Assembly: GCA_038209555.1 (NCBI GenBank)
Contig: JBBQXP010000029.1
Coordinates: 1 to 29,330 of the forward strand
Direction of reading: 5' to 3'
From: DASQGA01 sp038209555
Lineage (GTDB): Bacteria > Actinomycetota > Thermoleophilia > Gaiellales > Gaiellaceae
DNA length: 29,330 bases
Shown: in pieces, positions 1 to 7,472 of the stretch
Layout: each line of letters begins with the position of its first letter
Position numbering within the stretch: position 1 is the stretch's first letter
The notes under the pieces: model-generated
The model's input: the letters and a program-made list of their open reading frames with translations, nothing else
Told to the model about the DNA's origin: nothing
Databases searched by the model: none
Program-made: the position numbers and the translations under genes

Positions 1-1
1 C

Positions 2-307
2 GAGCAGACGCGGAACATCTACCTGAAGGCCAAGAGGAACCTGACGTGCCCGGTCGAGAAGCTCGACCCCCCTTCCTTCAGGAAGCAAGTCGCTCTCGAG
101 GGGGACGCCGCTCGGAGCTCGGAGTCGATCAGACAGCTTTCGCTCCTCCGCACCTCGATGCGGGCCGACGTCGAGATCTACACGCAGCCGTACGAGGAAG
201 AGCTGAGCCCAGACGACATCGAGTTCCTCCGCGCCTGCAAGGTCGACCTGGATCGGCCGCCGTGGCGCGACGCCATCCTCCAGGAGTCCGCGCACGTGGA
301 CGCATAG
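2..307 (+). CDS. Partial unknown protein (C-terminal end)
   Basis: An open frame enters from the left edge and ends at TAG 305-307, giving about 101 residues. Codon use is strongly biased to G/C in third position, as expected for real coding sequence here, and it is the only frame in this stretch that reads as a plausible globular protein. The C-terminus is acidic (PYEEELSPDDIEFLRACKV). I recognise no family. It ends 54 bases before the tRNA gene on the same strand. The start and any N-terminal domains lie outside the window. Confidence 0.55.
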   Translation, partial: EQTRNIYLKAKRNLTCPVEKLDPPSFRKQVALEGDAARSSESIRQLSLLRTSMRADVEIYTQPYEEELSPDDIEFLRACKVDLDRPPWRDAILQESAHVDA

Positions 308-361
308 ATCTCGACAGGACCAGCGCGAAGTGTCCGCTAGTCTCAAACTCGCAGCACGCGA

Positions 362-434
362 GGCGAGGTAGCTCAGTTGGTAGAGCACACGGCTGAAAAC
401 CGTGGTGTCGCCGGTTCGATCCCGGCCCTCGCCA
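362..434 (+). tRNA. tRNA-Phe (anticodon GAA)
   Basis: A full cloverleaf can be drawn by hand. The acceptor stem is GGCGAGG/CCTCGCC (362-368 with 427-433), the D stem GCTC/GAGC, and the anticodon stem CACGG/CCGTG around loop CTGAAAA with anticodon GAA at 395-397. The variable loop is 5 nt and the T stem is GCCGG/CCGGC with loop TTCGATC. The discriminator base is A434. The next bases are CCT, so a complete CCA tail is not encoded and must be added after transcription. Confidence 0.97.
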
Positions 435-439
435 CCTAG

Positions 440-486
440 CGAACCGAAGTCCGGCCCGCTGCGCGGGCTGTGACGACTTCGGTTCG
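440..486 (+). terminator. Strong hairpin after tRNA-Phe, likely terminator or processing signal
   Basis: A perfect 12-bp inverted repeat (CGAACCGAAGTC at 440-451 and its complement at 475-486) encloses a second hairpin, GCCCGC-TGC-GCGGGC at 454-468. It starts 6 bases after the tRNA. There is no U-tract, as is common for intrinsic terminators in high-GC actinobacteria. A role in transcript termination or 3' processing is an inference from position and stability. Confidence 0.6.
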
Positions 487-760
487 GTCTTCCGGTCCCT
501 CAATGTCAACGAGCGGGTCTGAATCCTCACTACGAGAGGTCGCGCCGCTAGGGCTGCTGTGGAACTGCTTTATCTGTGGCCTATTTGCTGGATTCGAGAA
601 GGTCGTTTTGGCGGCGCTGGCAGGTTCAGGCATGTCCGAAGATCGGAATCGAGGGATTGCGCCCGCGCTCCAATGCGTCGACTGCAGTTCCTATGCGGGT
701 TCTTTTCGCTCTCGCCATCATCGGCGTTTCGCCGGAACGGTCTACTTCGCCGGCGAGCAG
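487..760. other. Intergenic stretch, no confident gene
   Basis: Reading frames here are arginine/serine-rich and look random. One short stretch starting at ATG 693 reads MRVLFALAIIGVS, which resembles the start of a signal peptide. It is in a different frame from the gene that follows and has no clear ribosome binding site. No promoter was identified with confidence. Confidence 0.4.
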
Positions 761-1273
761 ATGGGCATCTGGGATCCGATCGACCCGCCTCCGCCCTCAA
801 GCCAGGCGCCAGTCACCGGTACAGATGAGGGCAAAGGGAAGAAGAAGAAGAAGAAGAAGAAGAGCCGCTCCGGCTCCGCCAGCGCCGCGAAGAAACGCTG
901 GACCCGCGGCGCGAACGCGCTCTGCCGGCGCGCCGAACGTGAGACGAGTCGGCTCAAGTGGCCGACCACGAGCGAGCAGGCGCAGTCGCTGATCGAGAGA
1001 CTCGCGGTGATCAACGCGCGCTACCAGGCCGCGCTCGCCTCGCTGAAGGTGGTCAAGGCAGACCGGGCCAAGTTCAGGAAGGTCCTCGCGCTCTTTGTGA
1101 AGGACGAGAGGCTGATCGACGAGTACCTGTCCGCGCTTCGCAATCAGCAGGCGCCGAGGTCATTTCTCGACGTGCTCCAGCGCCTCTCGGCGAGCGCCGA
1201 CAAGGAGAGCATCGTGCTCTACAAACTCGGCGCGACTCGCTGCGCGGCTGGATTTGCCGTCCCTTACTTCTAG
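761..1273 (+). CDS. Lysine-tract hypothetical helical protein
   Basis: This is a frame of 170 residues. The N-terminus is proline-rich (about residues 4-16). A run of eight lysines at residues 27-34 is encoded by pure AAG repeats. Residues from about 45 onward look alpha-helical, with a cysteine (ANALCRRAE), a long amphipathic stretch and a second cysteine near the end (LGATRCAAG). Small helical proteins with one Cys at each end of the helical part are, from memory, frequent hypothetical proteins in Thermoleophilia and are usually exported; this is inference. The open frame extends upstream to 470, but that part looks non-coding, so I chose ATG 761. No signal peptide is in frame (see finding on a possible frameshift). 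Function unknown. Confidence 0.5.
   Translation: MGIWDPIDPPPPSSQAPVTGTDEGKGKKKKKKKKSRSGSASAAKKRWTRGANALCRRAERETSRLKWPTTSEQAQSLIERLAVINARYQAALASLKVVKADRAKFRKVLALFVKDERLIDEYLSALRNQQAPRSFLDVLQRLSASADKESIVLYKLGATRCAAGFAVPYF
839..862 (+). repeat. (AAG)8 trinucleotide microsatellite
   Basis: Eight consecutive AAG codons give a Lys8 tract in the hypothetical protein at 761-1273. Slippage by whole units would change tract length without breaking the frame. Confidence 0.9.
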
Positions 1274-1672
1274 GGCCGGTGCCGAGTTGGCTGAGCAATC
1301 GATCGCTGGTGGCGGGAGCTATAAGGCACGGGCGAAGCCTTGGCACGCCGAGATTCGGTCAGTCGAGCCTTGGCGTCCGATACACGCCCCCGGGAAAGGT
1401 GGGCGATCCCATTCGAGCTTTCGCTGCCTTAAACGATCTCCTGAGTTCGCGTCGGCGGCGCAAAATCTCAACGGAGCCGTCGAAAGGACAGCTGACAAGC
1501 TCGATCCTTCGCCTGGCAGCAGATCTCATACGCGTTGGTGTTCTCTTGATCGATAAGAACTGAGCCGCCTCGAGGGCGACCTGGCGCACACCTCAGTTCA
1601 GTCGACTCGGAGAGGCGCTGCGGTGACAACCGAGTGGTTTGCGCAACGGCCAGTTCCGCCCATAGCCGCTTC
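1274..1672. other. 399-bp intergenic region between convergent genes
   Basis: It lies between the 3' ends of the + strand hypothetical gene and the minus-strand cupin gene, so termination signals are expected. I see a GAACTGAG/CTCAGTTC inverted repeat (1557-1564 with 1592-1599) enclosing CGCC/GGCG, and a weaker ACTCGG/CCGAGT pair (1605-1610 with 1630-1635). Neither has a T-run. Short frames on both strands show no recognisable protein. Confidence 0.45.
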
Positions 1673-2140
1673 CTAAGCCTCGCCGTCCCAGTAGTCGACG
1701 CGGCTCTCCCGCCGAACCATGATGGTGTCTTGCTTGTCGCCCGGCCAGAGGCCGATCTTGTCGCTGTCGGGATAGACGGCTGCGGACGGCTCGGTCATCG
1801 TCGAGAGCATCAGGACCCGGACGGTGGCGTCCGTTCGGTTGGTGAGCCTGTGTGCACCCTCGGGCCCGTTCGGAAAGCACACGACGTCGCCCGGATCGAG
1901 CTCCTCCTCCCCTCCGGGATGCCGTACGGTCAGCTTCCCTTCCAGGACGACGAGCCACTCTTCGTTTCCATATTCGTAGTGGTAGGGGCAGTTGCTCTGA
2001 CCGGGCGGCAGCTCGTAAAGGCTCCCGCCCAGCATGGCCGCGCCGATCGAGGCGCCGAAGCGGGCCATGCCGGCCCGGAAGCCCTCCGGGTCCGACTCGT
2101 CGTACTCGAGCTTGCTCGTGTTCAGGTTGAAGCGTTGCAC
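1673..2140 (-). CDS. Cupin domain-containing protein
   Basis: A 155-residue single-domain cupin. The two cupin motifs are visible: PYHYEYGNEEWLVVLEGKL (metal-type H...E pattern plus the conserved glutamates) and, about 20 residues later, PGDVVCFPNGPEGAHRL with the second-motif histidine. Cupins bind a metal in a beta-barrel and include isomerases, dioxygenases and sensors; the substrate cannot be told from sequence. I chose GTG 2140 because the protein reads naturally from VQRFNLNTSK and the start lies 7 bases after the methyltransferase stop, while the longer frame to 2293 lies inside that gene. It is the last gene of the long minus-strand run. Confidence 0.85.
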   Translation of the reverse strand: MQRFNLNTSKLEYDESDPEGFRAGMARFGASIGAAMLGGSLYELPPGQSNCPYHYEYGNEEWLVVLEGKLTVRHPGGEEELDPGDVVCFPNGPEGAHRLTNRTDATVRVLMLSTMTEPSAAVYPDSDKIGLWPGDKQDTIMVRRESRVDYWDGEA

Positions 2141-2147
2141 GGCTCGA

Positions 2148-2780
2148 TTATCTCTCGCCGCGGCGTGCCAGAACCGCGGTACCCGCACCGGCCGTGACTT
2201 CCTCGAACCCTCCGAAGCCGAGGGGCTCGAGGCGTTCGCGAAGCTTCTCGGTCGGAACGTAGATGGGTGTTTCCGGGCCCGACGAGAACGCAAAGATCAC
2301 CGTTCCTCCCGGCGCCGTCACACGGGCCAGCTCCTCGAAGAACGGGATCATGTTCAGGAGGACGACGAGGTCGAATGCCCCCGACTCGAACTTGAGGGAC
2401 GGCGCATCGCCGACCTCGTAGCGAACACGGCCCGCGAGGTCGGCGGGAAGCAGCGCGCGGGCCTCCTCGACCATCTTCGGAGCAAGGTCGACTCCGACCA
2501 CCTCGGCCTCGGGGAAGCGCCGCGCGACAACCCTGGCGGCGGCCCCGGTTCCCGTCCCTAGGTCGAGGATCCGCTCCGGCACCTTGTCCAGCCGGTCGAG
2601 GGCAGCGCCCAGTGGAATGAGCGCCTCCGGCCCTCGCCGCTTGTCCCAGACCGGCGCCAGATGCTCGAACTGTGCGCGAAGCGGGCGACGCAGCAGCCGC
2701 CATAGCGTCGGCCGCGCGACCACGGACGTGGTGACGAAGCGGGCGAAGCGCCTGCCGAGCCGCTCGAGAGTTTCGCTCAC
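2148..2780 (-). CDS. Class I SAM-dependent methyltransferase
   Basis: A 210-residue protein with a Rossmann-type methyltransferase core. Motif I is ILDLGTGTG at residues 71-79, the acidic residue ending strand 2 is in VVGVDLAPKM (Asp98), and a motif IV-like FDLVVLLNMIPF follows. The N-terminal 50 residues are basic and helical, perhaps the substrate cap. The start GTG 2780 overlaps the stop of the SAM hydroxide adenosyltransferase gene as GTGA, so the two are probably translationally coupled. The substrate is unknown. The pairing with an enzyme that breaks down SAM is notable. Confidence 0.85.
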   Translation of the reverse strand: MSETLERLGRRFARFVTTSVVARPTLWRLLRRPLRAQFEHLAPVWDKRRGPEALIPLGAALDRLDKVPERILDLGTGTGAAARVVARRFPEAEVVGVDLAPKMVEEARALLPADLAGRVRYEVGDAPSLKFESGAFDLVVLLNMIPFFEELARVTAPGGTVIFAFSSGPETPIYVPTEKLRERLEPLGFGGFEEVTAGAGTAVLARRGER

Positions 2781-3568
2781 GCGCCCGTCCGGCGGACACG
2801 CAGCTCACGGCCGGGCCGGGCGAGCAGCATGTCGGCGGCGTTGCCGCCGTTCAGGGCAAGTGCGACGTTTCGGTACGAGTCTTCGTAGAGAACGATTTCG
2901 CCCGGCCTGACGTCCGCGAAGGTTCGAGCCGCGACGGCGAAATACGCTTCGAAGCCGCTCTCGATCTCGACGCGCGTGCCTGGCTCGATGCCGGCCGTCT
3001 TCAGGTCGTCGCTGGTCGCGTTCAGCTGGACGTTGCCGAAACGGTCGACGTAGAGAACCGTAGCCCGCAGCCGGGTGGAGCCGACCTCGGCACGTGGGAT
3101 GTCGATGTGCACGAGGTCGTCCACGACGAGCTTCGGTCCCAGGTCACCGAGCGGCACGCCGGTAGCGAGGTAGGCGGCTGCCGGCGAGAAGAGGTCTCGC
3201 CCGTGGAAGGTGGCCGACACCGGCTCCAGCCTGTACTTCGCGTCCTGGAGTTCGACTGCGTGCTTGACGCCTCCGAGCTTCTCGGCCGCGACGAGCAGGA
3301 GGCCGTTGTCGGGACCGACGTAGAGCCGCCCGTCTTCCCCCTCCAGCGCCACGGGCCTTCGGGTGCTCCCGACCCCGGGGTCGACGACAGCGAGGTGGAC
3401 CCCGATCGGCATGTAAGGGAGCGTGTTGGCGAGGACGAGCGCGCCCTGCAGAACCCCTTGCGGGGCGATGCCATGAGTGATGTCGATGACCTCGACATCG
3501 GGCGCGATTCGTTTGATGACGCCATGGCAGGTGCCTGCGAAGTCGTCCTCGAGCCCGAAGTCGGTCAG
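2777..3568 (-). CDS. SAM hydroxide adenosyltransferase (DUF62 family), non-canonical start
   Basis: It matches the DUF62/fluorinase-chlorinase fold family, whose common members hydrolyse S-adenosylmethionine to adenosine and methionine. Visible family motifs are TDFGLEDDF, VVDPGVGS, GPDNGLL and YVDRFGNV, so both the N-terminal domain and the C-terminal beta-barrel are present. The frame is open from 3601 (just after an in-frame TAA at 3604-3602) to TGA at 2779-2777, but it has no ATG, GTG or TTG before ATG 3412, which would remove the whole N-terminal active-site part. I annotate CTG 3568, which overlaps the hemD stop as CTGA, matching the GTGA/ATGA overlaps of its neighbours. ATC 3592 would keep the first beta-strand (RFVTFLTDFG) and is the main alternative. 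Function is confident, the start is not. Confidence 0.8.
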   Translation of the reverse strand: MTDFGLEDDFAGTCHGVIKRIAPDVEVIDITHGIAPQGVLQGALVLANTLPYMPIGVHLAVVDPGVGSTRRPVALEGEDGRLYVGPDNGLLLVAAEKLGGVKHAVELQDAKYRLEPVSATFHGRDLFSPAAAYLATGVPLGDLGPKLVVDDLVHIDIPRAEVGSTRLRATVLYVDRFGNVQLNATSDDLKTAGIEPGTRVEIESGFEAYFAVAARTFADVRPGEIVLYEDSYRNVALALNGGNAADMLLARPGRELRVRRTGA

Positions 3569-4236
3569 GAACGTGACGAAGCGATACGCGATGCAACGAG
3601 CTTAACCGCTGCCGCCAGGCCGTCCAGGTCGTGCGTCTCCGCCTCTTCGACGACGTCGAGGCCGCCTGCCCGGGCCTCCGCGGAGGTGACGGGGCCGATC
3701 GACACGCAGGGAGCGGCGATGCCGAGGGTTGCCAGGGCGCGCGCCGCCGAGGCAGACGCAAGCACGACGAGGTCGCTATGGGGAAACTCGCGAACCTCCT
3801 CCGGCACGGTCCGGTAGAGCGGGAGCACGTCCGCACCGAGCTCTATGGCTAGTACCGGGCGCGCGTCCTCGGCGCCGGCGAAGAGCACCCGCCCGGCGGG
3901 CGTGGGCAGCTCCTCGAGGAGTCCCTCCTGGGTCGAGCGGCGAGCAACAAGGGCCGGCTCGACACCATGCTCCCGAACGGCCTCCGCCGTCCCCCGCCCG
4001 ATGACGGCGACAGGGGGGAGGCTGCCGTCGAGCCGTGCGAAGAGGAGCTTTGCAGCCATGCGGCTCGTCAGGACGAGCCAGTCGTAGCCGGACGCCGAGA
4101 CGGGCGGGCCTTCCAAGGGCTCGATCCGAATCAACGGGCACTCGACCACGCCGAGACCCGACGCGCGTAGACGCTCGGCCAGCTCATTGTTCCCGCCCCG
4201 AGCGCGGGTGAGCACGACCCGGATGGGTTCCGTCAC
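3565..4236 (-). CDS. hemD: Uroporphyrinogen-III synthase
   Basis: A 223-residue protein, close to the usual HemD length. HemD closes hydroxymethylbilane to uroporphyrinogen III with inversion of ring D. The family is poorly conserved, but the typical features are here: N-terminal RVVLTRARGGNNELAERL, the YDWLVLTSRMAA segment, and the C-terminal APCVSIGPVTSAEARAGG, equivalent to the conserved 'IGPxTA' region. The start GTG 4236 overlaps the hemC stop as GTGA. The same frame extends upstream through hemC to 4752, but that extension is an arginine-rich shadow. The location right after hemC supports the call. Its stop overlaps the putative CTG start of the next gene. Confidence 0.93.
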   Translation of the reverse strand: MTEPIRVVLTRARGGNNELAERLRASGLGVVECPLIRIEPLEGPPVSASGYDWLVLTSRMAAKLLFARLDGSLPPVAVIGRGTAEAVREHGVEPALVARRSTQEGLLEELPTPAGRVLFAGAEDARPVLAIELGADVLPLYRTVPEEVREFPHSDLVVLASASAARALATLGIAAPCVSIGPVTSAEARAGGLDVVEEAETHDLDGLAAAVKLVASRIASSRS

Positions 4237-5108
4237 GACGGGACGGCAGCTAGCAGCTCGTCGGCCAGCGCAATCGGATCCTCGCCGCGGCGCCGCTCGA
4301 TCCAGCTCCCGTCCTCCGCGGCGATCAGCGCCGTCAGGCCCGTTCCGTCGTGGTGGGCAGCGACGGGTGCCAGGCAACCCGCGCCGATCCGGCCCACGCA
4401 CGAACGCTCGGCCGACACGCGGCGCCGGGTCTCGGGATGGTCCGCCGAAATCACCCGCTCTTCCTCGCCCACCCGCACCTGGAGGGCAATTGCGCCCTGG
4501 CCGGCCTCCGGCACCATGTCGACCGGGTCGAAGCGCAGGCCGATTTCGGCGGAGAGACCCAGCCGGTCGAGCCCCGCTGCCGCGAGCACGATCGCGTCGA
4601 GACCCCGCTCGCCGCGCTTCCGCAAGCGTGTCTCGACGTTGCCCCTGAGGGGCTCGATCTGGAGCCCGGGCTCCGAGGCGAGGAGCTGGGCGCGCCTGCG
4701 AACCGATGCCGTCCCGATCCGCATCCCCGGCGACAGCGCAGCCGCACCGCAAAGGGCATCGCGCGAATCCTCGCGCGGAAGGTAAGCACCCACGACGAGA
4801 CCGGTCTCGTCCGTGGACGTCATGTCCTTCGCCGAGTGGACGGCGACGTCGATTCGTCCAGCAAGAAGCGCCTCCTCGATCTCCTTTACGAAGACTCCGC
4901 GCTCGCCGATCTGGCCGAACGGCTTCGAGCGGTCGCGGTCTCCCGCCGTGGTCATCGGGACGAGGGCCACGTCGAGGGCGGGATTCGCGGCGCGCAGGCG
5001 GTCGGCGGCGAGCTCCGCCTGCGTGAGCGCGAGCCTACTGCCGCGGGAGCCGAGCCGAACCAGCACGGCAGCGCGCCCGCGACCGCGCTCTCGTCTCGCC
5101 ACACGCAC
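4233..5108 (-). CDS. hemC: Hydroxymethylbilane synthase (porphobilinogen deaminase)
   Basis: It polymerises four porphobilinogen units to hydroxymethylbilane. The N-terminal motif LGSRGSRLALTQ, the catalytic-Asp segment VHSAKDM (Asp95), the TASVRRRAQLL arginine motif and RGNVETRLRK are all present. The cysteine that carries the dipyrromethane cofactor is in GAGCLAPVA (Cys245). From GTG 5108 the protein is 291 residues, but the first 14 are arginine-rich and poorly conserved in this family. GTG 5066 (VLVRLGSRGS) is an equally plausible start and gives a more typical N-terminus. An 84-base gap separates it from hemA, one of the larger gaps in the run. It overlaps hemD by 4 bases. Confidence 0.95.
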   Translation of the reverse strand: MRVARRERGRGRAAVLVRLGSRGSRLALTQAELAADRLRAANPALDVALVPMTTAGDRDRSKPFGQIGERGVFVKEIEEALLAGRIDVAVHSAKDMTSTDETGLVVGAYLPREDSRDALCGAAALSPGMRIGTASVRRRAQLLASEPGLQIEPLRGNVETRLRKRGERGLDAIVLAAAGLDRLGLSAEIGLRFDPVDMVPEAGQGAIALQVRVGEEERVISADHPETRRRVSAERSCVGRIGAGCLAPVAAHHDGTGLTALIAAEDGSWIERRRGEDPIALADELLAAVPS

Positions 5109-5192
5109 GCGAGCCGGGCGGTCGGGCTCGGAGGAACGTGTACGGGGCCTGCACCGGAAGCGGGCGGCCCACGAGGAATCGTGTCTCGATCT

Positions 5193-6473
5193 TCAGCGAT
5201 CCTCCTCAACGAGGCCGAAGAGATGGCGCACGGCCTCAGCATAGTGGACGCCGTCGACTGCACCGGTCGGCGCCGCCGCCGCCTCCTTCAGGCGCACTGT
5301 CGGAAGGTGCAGAAGCTTGTTCACGATCTGCGTCGTCAGCGACTCGACCGCCCGCCGCTCGCGCGGAGACAAGGCGCCGAGGCTCGGCTCGGCTCGGGCG
5401 AGCTCCTGGGCCCGGATCGTCTCGGCGAGCTCGCGGAGCGAGGTGATCGCCGGCACGACATCCCGCGAGCGCTGCCAGGCCCGGAACTGCTCGGCCTCGT
5501 AGGCCACGATTGCCTCGGCCCGATCCGTCTCCTCCGTGCGGCCCTCCGCACTCTCGGTCACGACCCGCTGGAGATCGTCGATGTCGTAGAGGTAGCAGCC
5601 GGCAAGATCGTTGATGGCCGGGTCAAGGTCGCGCGGAACCGCGATGTCGACGAAGAAGACGGGCCGCTCGCGCCGGCCGGCCAGCGCCCGCTCGACCTGC
5701 TCGGCGGTGACGAGATAACCGGCGGAGCCGGTCGAAGCCACCACCACGTCGGCCAGGGCCAGCTCGGTTTCCAGAGCCTCGAGCGAGGTCGCCCTGGCCC
5801 CGAAGCGCTCCGCGAGTCGCGACGCGCGCTCGAGTGAACGGTTCGCGACCACGATCCCGCTCGCTCCCCGAGCCACCAGCTCGAGGGCCGCCAGCTCGCC
5901 GATCTTGCCGGCCCCCAATAGGAGGACCTTCGTACCGCGAATGTCCTCGAAGACACGCTCAACCAGCTCGGCCGCGGCGGTGGAGACGGAGGCGGGATTC
6001 TCCGCGATCCCGGTCTCAGTACGCACACGCTTGCCGGTTCGGAGAGCATGGCGGAAGAGTCGGTGGAGTGCCGGACCGGTCGCATGGGCTTCCTGGGCTG
6101 CTTCGTAGGCGGAGCGAATCTGGCCGAGGATCTGGCCCTCGCCCCGGATCATCGAATCGAGTCCGGCCGCGACGCGAAAGAGGTGGCAGACGGCATCCTC
6201 GTCCAGCAGGGTGTAGAGCGACCCCTCGAGGTCGCCGACCGGAAGCCCGGCTAGCGTCGCGAGTGCACCGGCCCCGCGCTCGAGCGCTCCCGCGGAGTCC
6301 TCACACGCCAGGTAGAGCTCGGTTCGGTTGCACGTGGAGAGTGCCACTGCTTCGCCGTCCTCGCCTGCAAGCGTGGCCGCGATCTCCCCCGCCCGGCCAG
6401 GCGCGAACGCGACGAGCTCCCGGAACTCCACGGGCGCGTGGCGATGTGACGTTCCGACGAGCACGACGTTCAT
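5193..6473 (-). CDS. hemA: Glutamyl-tRNA reductase
   Basis: It catalyses the first committed step of C5-pathway tetrapyrrole synthesis, NADPH-dependent reduction of glutamyl-tRNA to glutamate-1-semialdehyde. The catalytic cysteine is in ALSTCNRTELYL (Cys48), followed by the conserved HLFRVAAGLDSMIRGEGQILGQ, the nucleotide-binding LLLGAGKIGELA, ANRSLERA, and a C-terminal helical dimerisation region. At 426 residues it is full length. I chose ATG 6473, one base after the hemX stop, rather than the TTG 15 bases upstream, because MNVVLVGTSHRHAPVEFRE matches the family start. Presence of HemA shows the organism makes heme by the C5 route. Confidence 0.97.
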   Translation of the reverse strand: MNVVLVGTSHRHAPVEFRELVAFAPGRAGEIAATLAGEDGEAVALSTCNRTELYLACEDSAGALERGAGALATLAGLPVGDLEGSLYTLLDEDAVCHLFRVAAGLDSMIRGEGQILGQIRSAYEAAQEAHATGPALHRLFRHALRTGKRVRTETGIAENPASVSTAAAELVERVFEDIRGTKVLLLGAGKIGELAALELVARGASGIVVANRSLERASRLAERFGARATSLEALETELALADVVVASTGSAGYLVTAEQVERALAGRRERPVFFVDIAVPRDLDPAINDLAGCYLYDIDDLQRVVTESAEGRTEETDRAEAIVAYEAEQFRAWQRSRDVVPAITSLRELAETIRAQELARAEPSLGALSPRERRAVESLTTQIVNKLLHLPTVRLKEAAAAPTGAVDGVHYAEAVRHLFGLVEEDR

Positions 6474-6474
6474 G

Positions 6475-7272
6475 TCAGAAATGTCCAATCGGAGTGATCA
6501 CGAGCCGTAAGACGAGCACGAGGGCGAAGCCGGCGATTGCAAGCTGCGCCGTCCGCCGGCCGCGCCAGCCGAGCCCGTAGCGAAGGATGACGAAGGCTGC
6601 ATAGAGCAGCCACGTCCCGAGTGCGACCGCCATCGTCGCGTCGAAGGCCACGTCCTCCGACTCAACCCGTACGACCCCGATCGCAAGGCCGACGGTGAGC
6701 GCGGGCACCGCGATGGCGATCGTCTGCCCCGTCAGCCGGTCGAGTGCCACGAGAGAAGGTGCACGCTGACGGAGGACGCCGGGTTCATGCTGCTTCAGCT
6801 TCCGCTCCTGCCTGAGGTAGAGCGCTGCCAGAGCGGCGGCGAGCGTGAAGCCGGCGAACGCGGCCAGGACGAGCCCGACGTGGAGGGCCAGGAAGGCGTC
6901 GCCGAAGTCGCTGCTGCGAGTGGCACCGGCACCGCCCGCCGCCCACGCGAGCACGAAGAGGCCGAGCGCAAACGGCATCACAACGGAGCCGAGCAGGCGG
7001 AAGCGCGGGCGGCAGCCCCAGATCAAATAGGCGCCGACACACATCCACACGAAGAGGTTCAGAGAGCCGGCCCAGGTGCCCCAAGGCCAGCCCTCGGCCC
7101 GGGCCGCCTGTAGCCCGAGTAAGGCGGTCTGCGCAAGCCAGCCGACCCTGACACCCCAGATCGCGTACCGCCCGAGCCGGCCCGGGCGAATCGTCTCGCC
7201 CGCATAGGCGATCGCGGCCTCGCCGTAGCCGAGGAGCGCGGGCCAGAGGAGGAGAACCGCCGCTTCCCCCAT
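6475..7272 (-). CDS. hemX: HemX-like cytochrome c assembly (CcsA-superfamily) membrane protein
   Basis: A 265-residue membrane protein with about eight hydrophobic segments, such as AAVLLLWPALLGYG, FVWMCVGAYLIWG, VVMPFALGLFVLAWAAG and LHVGLVLAAFAGFTLAAALA. The LHVGL histidine and the LDRLTGQTIAIAVPALTVG segment fit the CytC_asm superfamily. Its position immediately before hemA resembles the hemA-hemX pairing in Bacillus, where HemX influences HemA abundance, so I prefer HemX over a cytochrome c synthase. The ccmABCD genes directly upstream keep a role in cytochrome c assembly possible. ATG 7272 shares one base with the ccmD stop (TGATG). The open frame extends to 7557, but that part overlaps ccmD and ccmC and looks random. 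Confidence 0.8.
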   Translation of the reverse strand: MGEAAVLLLWPALLGYGEAAIAYAGETIRPGRLGRYAIWGVRVGWLAQTALLGLQAARAEGWPWGTWAGSLNLFVWMCVGAYLIWGCRPRFRLLGSVVMPFALGLFVLAWAAGGAGATRSSDFGDAFLALHVGLVLAAFAGFTLAAALAALYLRQERKLKQHEPGVLRQRAPSLVALDRLTGQTIAIAVPALTVGLAIGVVRVESEDVAFDATMAVALGTWLLYAAFVILRYGLGWRGRRTAQLAIAGFALVLVLRLVITPIGHF

Positions 7273-7472
7273 CAGTTCACCGTCCGGACGGGCTCCGCAG
7301 GCTTGACCTTGGGCGCTTCGCCGGGCAAGCGGCGATCCGCGGCCAAGCGGGCGAGCCGGGTGACCTCTCGCTCGAGCCGTGCCAGCTTGAAGGCGTAGAC
7401 GACCACGTAGAGGAGGACGACCGCGAGGACGACGAGATAGGCGGCCGTGACGTACTTCTCGGCCGTGGTCAC
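7272..7472 (-). CDS. ccmD: CcmD-like small heme exporter subunit
   Basis: A 66-residue protein with one transmembrane helix (about residues 8-27, VTAAYLVVLAVVLLYVVVYAF) followed by a basic, charged cytoplasmic helix. CcmD proteins share little sequence; the call rests on size, topology and position right after ccmC. In other bacteria CcmD helps release heme-loaded CcmE from the CcmABC complex. The start GTG 7472 overlaps the ccmC stop as GTGA, and its stop overlaps the hemX start as TGATG. The C-terminal tail is proline-rich. Confidence 0.72.
   Translation of the reverse strand: MTTAEKYVTAAYLVVLAVVLLYVVVYAFKLARLEREVTRLARLAADRRLPGEAPKVKPAEPVRTVN

Noticed and set aside
311..343. Possible sigma-70 promoter for tRNA-Phe (TCGACA ... 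TAGTCT)
   Set aside because: The spacing is 21 bases and the -35 and -10 matches are weak.
129..530. Minus-strand frame running through the tRNA gene
   Set aside because: It crosses the tRNA-Phe and the hairpin after it, and reads as arginine-rich noise.
1254..1589. Short frames on both strands in the 1274-1672 gap
   Set aside because: They have no ribosome binding site and no recognisable protein, and they overlap one another in antisense. Not strong enough to call a gene.
3565..4752. N-terminal extension of hemD to give a 395-residue protein
   Set aside because: The extra part is the out-of-frame reading of hemC. The GTGA overlap start at 4236 gives the normal HemD length.
4350..5837. 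Long open frame on the + strand opposite hemC and hemA
   Set aside because: It is antisense to two certain genes, is rich in Arg/Gly/His/Leu repeats from mirrored codons and matches no family. Long antisense frames are expected at this GC content.
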